Source: Acanthochromis polyacanthus
Lineage: Eukaryota > Chordata > Actinopteri > Pomacentridae
NCBI RefSeq assembly: GCF_021347895.1
Contig: NC_067125.1
Location: forward strand, 25,151,621-25,215,620
Length of the DNA: 64,000 nucleotides
Reading direction: 5' to 3'
Below the pieces are notes generated by a model. That model was not told the origin of the DNA. It did not search any database and saw nothing but the letters and a program-made list of their open reading frames with translations. This document shows positions 52,701-64,000 of the stretch, in pieces (position 1 is the first letter of the stretch; every line of letters begins with the position of its first letter). The translations under genes and the position numbers were made by a program.

Positions 52701-54540
52701 AATACATGCATGCAGACTCCATGTTGATCTAGCTGGCATCAGACTGACTTAAACTAAGACAATATTCCTCTGCATGCAGCTGTTCACAACAAAGAGCGAA
52801 TTCTAAACTATTACAATGAGTTTTTAACTAAGAAGCTGTTGTCTTCTGATTGGTTCACACTGCCGGATGTCTTCAGTCTTCGTCCAACCACAGCCGTCTT
52901 CACCCTGTATTGAGAGTACTTTGCATGTGTGTGTATGTGCCTGCCTGAGGTGTGACTTCCTGTGAGCTTTGCACAGACGACAACTCAGCTCTGTGCAGAC
53001 AACAGGTCTGAGCTTCTTGCTCAATTTATGCTGAGCTTTGAGTTTTATTAATTCAGCTTATTAAATTTATATTTCATAATAGTACAACAATATCAATAAT
53101 TTAATTATTTGTATAAGGCAGATTAATCTGATTTTATCCCTATTTTAATCTAGGATCCTCATAGGTTAATATAAGATTTCTATGCCTGTCCCCAATTTAC
53201 TGTTAATTTAAGACATTGTTGATTACATTTTCTTTTAAGTATTTTTCTTATGAACATTACATTTTAATCTTAATTCCCCAATATTGTTTTATGGTTTAAT
53301 ACTTTAACTTTTATTCTCGTTTAAACATCTAGCTGTTGTTTGAACCTTTTGCCCCGTCTCTGTCCTCTGTGAGTACGTGAGAAGTTGCACATCTCTGTAA
53401 CCGCAGACCCCCTCTTTCTTCCAGGTATTGCATAGTTTTAACGGATGTTCTTTATTTTTATTTTAAAACTGTCACCTGTCCTCGCTAAACTGCCATCCCA
53501 GATGCTATTCTTATTTCAGTTTGTTAGTTTTGAAGCGAGGGGGAGAGTTTTCCCCTCAGCTCTTTGAAAGGTCAGTTGTAACCACAAGCCTTTTAGTCAA
53601 GTGGAGCATCAAGCATTTACCTTAAACACACTTTCCTTTAAGTTAGATGTTGAAACCTGCACAACCTGCTTAGATCAACACTTTTCCAGGTTATGAGCTA
53701 GAACTCAAACATGCATTCATAAGCACTTTATTACATTTTATTATAGGGTTAATACAAGTTGCAAGCACACATAATATGATCAACGAAGGTTAATGATGAA
53801 TATAAGTAATAAGTAAAAGAGTAATTAAATGATGATTGTAAGTAATGAATAAAAGTAATAACATGATGATCATAAGTAATAAGCAAAAGTGATTAATATG
53901 ATGATTGTAAGTAAAAGTGATAAAATGATGAACCTAAGCAATAAGTAAGAAATAATTAAAATGATGATTATAAGTAATAAGTAAAAAAGTAATAAAATGA
54001 TGTTTGTAATTGATAAGCAAAAGAGTAATTAAAATGATTATAAGTAATAAGAAAAAAGCAATAAAAAACATGATAGTTTAATATATATGTAAAATGAATA
54101 TTCCCCACAGGCTCAACTAACTCCAAGTTTGTTCCCTTTGGAAAGCCATATTCCTCATATACAATGACTACACCAGTGTTTCAGCATTTTACATGAACCC
54201 AAACCCATCCACTGTGTGCTTTCTTTACAGTAAATATGACAGTTAAAAGTTTAAAAAATATCTGCTGCTTTGTTTACATTTAAACCAAGTAGTGCTGAGA
54301 CTGCTGTCAGAATGTGAGTACCTTGATTTCATTGCATTGAAAAAGCACTACCATTCATACAAACTGATTCAAACTCCCCACTGCAATTCCCCAGGACCCC
54401 TGCAATACCCCTACCAAGTTTGAGCATGATCTGATGTACCGTTGTCAAGATATGCAATGGTTTCTATGCAGAATGAACACCTCTAAAAAATAGTTCCCAA
54501 TTAGACTTTGTTTACATTTAAACGAAGTATACAAGTGTCA
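52700..54540. other. Intergenic, no gene seen
   Basis: AT-rich. A minisatellite occupies 53775-54080 (units of ~35-40 bp with 'aatgatgattgtaagtaataag'). Nothing else stands out. Confidence 0.55.
53775..54080. repeat. AT-rich minisatellite
   Basis: Seven or eight imperfect copies of 'taaaatgatgattataagtaataagtaaaag'. Confidence 0.85.
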
Positions 54541-54544
54541 GTGT

Positions 54545-54673
54545 GCAGACAGTTCTGGTCAGTGTCTTACGGATTTCAGCAGGACAACAGGACTACACTG
54601 AAACTCGCAGGACATCGAGATTAAACTCGACATCAAACTTTTAACAAAGTCCAAAGAAGCCAACATTTTTGAG
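54545..54673 (+). other. Possible 5' non-coding exon of the kinase gene
   Basis: Ends AACATTTTTGAG before a strong GTAAGTG donor at 54674. A diverged copy of this stretch and its flank lies at about 55690-55890. No TATA box or clear start is visible, so the left limit is a guess. Confidence 0.35.
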
Positions 54674-56033
54674 GTAAGTGACTTCACTGTTCTGTTTGAT
54701 GAAGCAAACACCAGAGGAAACATTCAGAAGGCAGTTTTAAAATCTATTTTTCTACAACTCTGTCCAATTTGTAATGAAATCCGTGAGTCAGAACAGGATG
54801 TAACACTCAGTTTTGTACTTGTCTTGTCATTTTGAACATCTTATTATTAAAAAGTAAGATCTTAGCAGTGTGGAAGGGAAGTGATGTGTTCAGGTTTGAT
54901 CATAACTGGATAACTAAAAACAACCAGTACTCCTGCATTTTTGTGACCAAGCATTTAATGTTAAAAAAAATATTCTGTATGCTTTGTTTTGTATTATCCT
55001 GGCATGCAAGTACAAAAGTGTCAGAAAATATCATTGGTTGATTTCTGCATTATTGTTTTTTGGGGTAATGTGTGCTCAAAGATGAGACTTTCAGTGACAG
55101 TTACAATTAGTTTCTAAATTTCAATTCACCTGTTATCAGAGATTATTTCATCGACTCGTCCTGTAGTTGAAACTAGAACTAACCATAAAAAAAATCATGC
55201 TTTATCTGTATTAGTTCTTGAGATACTGTCATTTAAACATTACCTCAAATGCCTGTAATATGTTAAAAATGTGCTGGACGTGGATAAACAGGCTTTAAAA
55301 AAAATGATCTCAAACATCTTGATTTGTGAATAAAAATACTGAACACATTTCTAAAAGTTAGTATTTTTAATATATTTGAAATATATTTTATGTGAGAAAA
55401 AATCTGTCAAATGAGACATGGTTGAGCAGAAAATGTTCTGACAAATGAGAGATTTCAACAATTTCTAACAACATTACTCAGAATATGTCGCTATAAGTTA
55501 TTAAGTGCAGATAGATGAGAAAAACAGTGCCAGTTTTAGTCATTTAACATGCCATTTTCAAAATGAAACAATGCTGAGAATTTTGAAATTGTTTTTAAAG
55601 GCATTCTAGAATTCATGCCAAACACAAAAACTCTGAGTGGAGACAGCATTTCAATTTATTTTATTGAGTTATTTATTCGTTTGTTGAATAATTTAGTGAA
55701 ACCAGCTTAACACCAAACTCAGAGACATCCACATTTAAGCAAAATCGAGATAACCAAACTTTTGTGAAGTAACTCCACTCTTCTGTTTAATGAAGTAAAC
55801 ACTTTGGAGTTTCTGAGGAAACATCCATGTAATTTTGCTGCAGTACTGTCCAATATGCCTTATAACACAATTCAGAGCAGGGTGTAACACTCAGTGCTGT
55901 TGTTTTATGATAACTGGTTCAATATTTAGCAAATATGATTGAAAACTGAGATCACAACAGTGTGGTAGATTACCAATGGTTTAACAAGACATCCATAATA
56001 TATGGTTCTCTTTTGTGTCTGTTTCACTTTCAG

Positions 56034-58480
<2,447 letters not shown>

Positions 58481-58499
58481 GCAGCACTGTCAAGTGTCT

Positions 58500-58750
58500 T
58501 TCACTGTCACCCTCACCCCAACCGGTCGAGGCAGATGGCCGCCCTGTCTGAGCCTGGTTCTGCTGGAGGGTTCTTCCTGAAAAAGGGAGTTTTACCTCCC
58601 CACTGTCGCCAAGTGCTTGCTCAGACAGGGAATCCAAAGGAAACTTTGGATTTGTTGGATTTCTTTCTATAGTTTTGTCTTTACTTTCCTCATTGAAGTG
58701 TCTTGAGATGACACATTTGAACTGGAAAATAAAATGTATTGAAAATGAAT
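58500..58750 (+). mobile_element. L2-like LINE 3' tail forming the kinase 3' UTR
   Basis: 'ccaaccggtcgaggcagatgg', 'gagcctggttctgctgga' and 'ccccactgtcgccaagtgcttgctc' are the well-known 3' end of a fish LINE/SINE family. AATAAA at 58728-58733 could end the kinase transcript; another lies at 58920-58925. Confidence 0.82.
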
Positions 58751-58962
58751 TGAAAGGTTTACCCAAAAAGTGTCTGGATTTTGGTCACATGGTTGTTGCT
58801 CACAACTGCCCTGAGTCAGTCATGGCTTCTCAGTTGCCGTGCAGAGCAGAGAATCTTTGGCTTTCTTTTTTTACAATTTCCATCGTTATTTTTGGTGAAT
58901 TTTTAAATTTGACAATTTAAATAAAGTGACTACAATGAAATCTGACAATTTTAAGCTTATTA

Positions 58963-59395
58963 GGATCCGAGCACCGAGGGTGCGAAGGACAGGCGGTGCC
59001 AGGGCACCGACTGTCCAAGGCACCAGCGGTGCCAAGGACCCTATTGAAACCCGAGGGTTTATTATTATTATTATTAGGGTCCGAGCACCGAGGGTGCGAA
59101 GGACAGGCGGTGCCAGGGCACCGACTGTCCAAGGCACCAGCGGTGCCAAGGACCCTATTGAAACCCTAGGGTTTATTATTAGGGTCCGAGCACCGAGGGT
59201 GCGAAGGACAGGCGGTGCCAGGGCACCGACTGTCCAAGGCACCAGCGGTGCCAAGGACCTTATTGAAACCCTAGGGTTTATTATTATTATTAGGGTCCGA
59301 GCACCGAGGGTGCGAAGGACAGGCGGTGCCAGGGCACCGACTGTCCAAGGCACCAGCGGTACCAAGGACCCTTTTGAAACCCTAGGGTTTATTAT
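58963..59395. repeat. Four tandem ~110-bp GC-rich units
   Basis: GGxTCCGAGCACCGAGGGTG begins at 58963, 59077, 59182 and 59293. Each unit holds nested GGTGCC/GGCACC palindromes and ends in a (TTA)n run whose length differs by multiples of three, so both strands stay open by chance. Confidence 0.93.
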
Positions 59396-59404
59396 TTTTT
59401 TTTT

Positions 59405-62040
59405 TTTTTTTCTCCCGTAAAGTAAATTGGCTTTTTGGCGGCCTTATCATACTCCAAAACACGTGAAATTTGGCATGCACATCAGGACTGGCGAAAAATT
59501 TGATATTTTATGGGAGTTGCGCATGTGCGTGGCAAAATGGCTCTATAGCGCCACCTGCAAAGTTGAAAAAGTAGTCATTAGGCCAACTGCCACAATGTTT
59601 CATGTACAGCTACAATATTTGGTGGGCATATGCACAACATCAGGACACACCAAAAAGTCAATTACAGCCACGCCCTAAACCCAACAGGAAGTCGGCCATC
59701 TTCAATTTGCTGTAAATTTTTCAAACTTAATCGCTCCTCGGGAAATGAATTGCCTTTTTGGCGGCCTTATCATATTCCAAAACGCGTGAAATTTGGCGTG
59801 CACATCAGGACTGGCGAAAAATTTGATATTTTATGGGAGTTGCGCATGTGTGTGGCAAAATGGCTCTATAGCGCCACCTGCAAAATTGAAAAGTGGTCAT
59901 TAGGCTAACTTCCACAATGTTTCATTTACAGCTACAATATTTGGTGGGCATATGCACCACATCAGGACACACCAAAAAGTCAATGACAGCCACGCCCTAA
60001 ACCCAACAGGAAGTCAGCCATCTTCAATTTGCTGTAAATTTGTCAAAATTAATTTCTCCCGGCAAATGAATTGCCTTTTTGGGGGCCTTATCATGAACCA
60101 AAACGCGTGAAATTTGGCGTGCACATCAGGACTGGCGAAAAATTTGATATTTTATGGGAGTTGCGCATATGTGTGAAAAAATGGCTCTATAGCGCCACCT
60201 GCAAAATTGAAAAAGTGGTCATTAGGCCAACTTCCACAATGTTTTATTTATAGCTACAATATTTGGTGGGCATATGCACCACATCAGGACACACCAAAAA
60301 GTCAATCACAGCCACACCCTAAACCCAACAGGACGTCGGCCATCTTGAATTTGCTGTACATTGTCAAAATTTATAGCTCCTTGTGGATAAGTCTGAGAGA
60401 ACTGAAATTTGGCCAGTACATGCACCAGACCTTTCTGATGAAAAGTTATCAAAAACTCAACCAGAAGCCAAAAGGTGTGGCCATGGCGGAGCCTCAAACA
60501 ACTGATCCTTCGCCATGAAACAGGAATTGGTGTCTAATTCTTCTCAACATGCTCCAATCTGCCTGAAACTTTACATGTATGATGACAGTCCTGTCCTGAT
60601 GTCATCCACATAGGGATATTCATTGACAGTCATAGCGCCACCTTGTGGTTTCAGGAAATAGACATCTTTTACACTTTCATGCCCTATTGTTACCCGGTTG
60701 ATCATATTCACTTCAAATGCAGTGACAACAGCCTAAACACATTGATGATGCATCCCAGTGAAAATGGTGACTTGTCATCAAAGGGCGTGTCTGTGGCGGC
60801 CAAACCAATTTCGATGTTTCGCCATGAAAATTTAACGATTCATATCTCAGCTGAACAACATCCTATCTGCCTCAGACTTCACATGCTGGATACCAGGTCC
60901 AGTCTGAACACATCCACACTCATAAATTTTGAAAAAGTCATAGCGCCACCTGTTGGTAATAGTAAGTTTAAGGCCTTATATTTTCAGGTACAATGGCCCC
61001 AAACTTGGTGATATCATGCTGGAAATTGGTCAGTCGAGTCTTCACCTCTTGACAATCACACACTGTGAAGGGTGTGACATTTCATGCAACGCTGTTGCCG
61101 TAGCAACCAAATATCGCCATGAAAAACAAAGCCCTTTCTGACAGGTTAGGAATACTCCAATGCTCACAAAAATTACCACACACATCACCATTGACCCAAG
61201 GAACAACACTGTATGCATCTCGGCACTGCACATGCTATAGCGCCCCCTACAGTATTTTTAACAAACAGCCCCCCCAGCACGTTTCACCTACATCCATGAA
61301 ATTTGGGAGGCTTATAGAGCACATCAGGACGCACAAAAAAGCCTCTTGGAGCCATGTCCTAAACCCAACAGGAAGTCAGCCATCTTGGATTAATGGTGAG
61401 ATTTTTGATGATTTTTCTCATTTTTGAGAGTTAATACCTCCTTGGGGATAATTCCAGGAGACCTGAAATTTTGTCAGTCCACACAGCAGGACTTGGTTTG
61501 GAAAAGTTATCAAAAGTTTAACCAGAAGCCAAATGGCGTGGCCATGGCGACCATTAGAGTTTTGATGCATCGCCATGAAACAACAACTGCTGTATAACTC
61601 TCCTCTGCATGCTCCAATCTGCCTCAAACTTTCCATGTGTGATCACAATCCAATCCTGATCACATCTACAGGCCAACAGACACTCTCAGTTGCAGCGCCA
61701 CCTGTTGGAGGGACAATAAATGCTGTATAACTGGCCTCTACATGATCAAATCAGCCTGAAACTTTTCATGAGTGATCAGAGTCCAGCCCTCATCACATCC
61801 ACTGTTTGAAATACACTCTGAGTTACAGCGCCACCTGGTGGTGGATGGGCAGGAAATGCTGTATAACTAGTCTGAACATGCTCCAATCTGGCTGAAATTT
61901 TACGTGTGATTAAACTCTGGTCCAGATGGGATTCAGAGGCCAGCACACACTCTCAGTCACAGTGCCACCTGGTGGACGTGCATGGATTCGCCGACCAGCG
62001 TGGATGCGAGGACCCGTCCATCACTGCTTGCAGCTTTAAT
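59405..62040. repeat. Composite repeat element with ~322-bp tandem units
   Basis: GGCGGCCTTATCAT-type starts recur at about 59437, 59760 and 60081; later units diverge but keep 'aacccaacaggaagtc', 'agcgccacctg' and 'gctgtataact'. It ends near 'cactgcttgcagctttaatt'. Together with 58963-59395 it forms one ~3.1-kb fish repeat of unknown class. Confidence 0.85.
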
Positions 62041-64000
62041 TTTCAAGATGTTTTCTCTATGTAACCACACAAAACTGATGGTATTTATTACAAACAGTCG
62101 GAAGGTTGAACCACCAGAAACTGCATTTTTACACTTTCTGGCTCTAAAAAGAGTGTGCATTTTGAAGACTTTTTAAAAACAAAACATGCCTTGTAAACAA
62201 AGTGGTGTTACAAGGGTTTAAAGTGACAAGCACATCTCATTGCAATGAGTGACGAAGTTATTTTTCCTGCACTCCGCAACTTACAAATCTGCCATAACTA
62301 TCAATCTTAATCATTTGTAATCCTTTACATTTTCATTGTGTAGTTAATTTTGCAGAGCTCGTTGTTTGCTCAGATGGTCAGGCATTTCCTCATGGAGCTA
62401 AAATAGAGACAGTATTGGTTGTCATTGAAAAAAAAATTACCATTGAAAAAAATTGTCATTGAAAACACCATTTCCTCCACTATAGTCTTGAAGGTCGGAC
62501 TTCCCCAAACCAAAGAAAAATAAATTACCAATCTAAAACAACCACATTTTCAAAGCAAAAAACATTACTATTATTGATTTTTTTTTTTGTTATCCACTCA
62601 TTCATTTTGCTGTCAAACTACGGTTCCAGTAGTTTCTCCTCTGTTTTCTTTTTTTCCACCATGTTTGTTTGTTTGCCTGTGTCACTAGAAAGCAGGTGAG
62701 GTGAAGATAACCGTGTTAAGAGCTTCACAACAATCTCAATCCTTCTAAATCCAAACATGGACAGATGTTGACCTCAAACCTCTGAAAGTCAGGCCAAAAT
62801 ATCTGCCGTACTTATTCAACCAACCCAACCTGAATCTGGCCGAGACGGCGGTGAAGTTAGTTTTAGCCAGAACACCAGCAGCTGTAATGCTGCTGACGTT
62901 ACAGCTGCATCCACCAACAAGCTCAGCAGGACAGAATAGGATCCATATTGGCTCCAGATTACTGGTATTGGTAAGATTAGGTGCAAAAGTAAATTAAAAT
63001 GCACATTAACTCAACGTCATATTCTTGTTGCACATCAGCTCTCGATATAACTGATCCAATATAATAAAAACAGTGCATGTTAACTTAAAATCTTTATTAC
63101 CACCTGACCATATTCTGTAATGTGAAAATTAACAAAAGCTTTACTTATAGTAATAGGAGATGAGTACCAGCCTTTGTAAATGTCATATATTGATGCATAA
63201 TACGCAGCATATTTTAACATATGTTTTTCAAATATATTTCAACAGCAAAATTTGAGAAAACGTTTTAAAAAATGACGTTTTATACTTACCAGAGGCGTTT
63301 TTTGTTTTTTGTTTTTGCTCTTTTGAAAGCGTTGTTGCACAGAATGACAGCTGGAAAGATGTTTTTATAAATGAGTTCTGATATAGTGAGCATTTGAACT
63401 GAAATGACTTTTGCTGTAAGTAAAATTTAATTCTAGAGCACGTTTCACAGCTACAAAATCACGAGGTGCTTTACAGTGATAATAAAAACCCAAATCATGT
63501 TAATAATAATAAAATGTTTATTACCACCAGACCATGTTCTGTCAAATCATAATTAGAAAAACACTTTCATTTCCAACATGGAAGTAGCAGTTATCATTAG
63601 CAAACTTTATAATGTATTTTACTAATATGCAACATGTTCAACATAATATTGTGTTATTTTAACATTATTATTCACATATTCTAACACAATATGAATTATT
63701 AATCAAATCTGTGATGCATTTTTTTCCATGTTGGAAGTGTCACAATAGAAAATGTTACTGGAAACAGCAAAAGTTGAGAAAAGATTTTTAAAAGTTGCCA
63801 TTTTCACACATTCTCAAGGTGGTTTTTGATCTTTCTGAAGAAGAGCTGATGCGTAGCATCAGAGACGGATACAGCTTTTTTTTGAATAAGTTCTGATACA
63901 GCGAACATTTCAACTAAAGTTTCCACTTCTTTTGTTGTCTTCATCTCTGGACAGCGTCAAACATCTCCAATACCACAGGCCTGTTTCACGAAGCAAGTTC
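62041..64000. other. Intergenic, with a diverged tandem duplication
   Basis: Two similar stretches, about 63085-63420 and 63508-63930, share 'ttattaccacctgaccat', 'agcaaaatttgagaaaa' and 'gagttctgatatagtgagcattt' in order. No exon found on either strand. Confidence 0.55.

Noticed and set aside
58963..59395. CRISPR-like repeat/spacer look
   Set aside because: The units are directly adjacent with only (TTA)n between them, and the DNA is from a vertebrate nucleus.
58886..59420. Frames of ~160 codons on both strands with repeated PTVQGTSGA-like text
   Set aside because: The four tandem DNA units plus TTA spacers of multiple-of-three length keep all frames open. No start or splice context.

Overview
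This window is nuclear DNA of a teleost fish, most likely a percomorph. It has vertebrate-style split genes with GC-rich exons and GT-AG introns in AT-rich DNA, long CA and GT microsatellites, and a fish-type mix of transposons: Tc1, hAT, PIF/Harbinger, piggyBac-like MITEs, tRNA-derived SINEs, L2-like tails and a copia retroelement. I see no bacterial-style genes, no rRNA and no free-standing tRNA gene. All family names come from reading motifs; no database was searched.

Positions 1-38000 hold the 3' half of a beta-spectrin gene on the + strand. Eighteen exons (4324-36737) join in phase and encode 1,375 residues: about seven C-terminal spectrin repeats, a long Pro/Arg/Glu-rich linker, a PH domain and a charged Lys/Glu/Arg/Ser tail. 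Three ERQ-x-S-S motifs in the linker point to beta-IV spectrin (sptbn4), the ankyrin-G-linked form of axon initial segments and nodes. The 5' exons lie upstream of the window. Introns carry a nearly intact Tc1 element (23.8-25.4 kb), a Harbinger remnant (16.6-17.9 kb), several hAT elements, two inverted piggyBac-like MITEs, and a 147-bp tandem repeat with paired nuclear-receptor half-sites (32.5-33.0 kb).

Positions 38000-54500 are intergenic and dominated by mobile DNA. A 653-bp near-perfect palindrome (41807-42459) is followed by a Tc1-type MITE and a broken Tc1 copy. Next is a copia pol on the minus strand (about 45.6-51.8 kb). It is split by a tRNA-derived SINE and by a 3.3-kb element with 8-bp target duplications and a THAP-type zinc-finger exon (46390-49722).

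Positions 54500-58750 hold a small protein-kinase gene on the + strand: eight coding exons, 518 residues, HIPK-like. A SINE tail sits in frame inside its first coding exon between two poly-serine tracts, and the protein ends in a Cys-Cys-Cys-Cys cluster. Its 3' end runs into an L2-like tail that supplies a polyadenylation signal.

Positions 58960-62040 are a tandem, internally repetitive element carrying nine CTCF-core-like motifs in one orientation and four ETS/YY1-like composites. Positions 62040-64000 show no gene, only a diverged tandem duplication. The two genes share a strand but nothing in the sequence links their functions.
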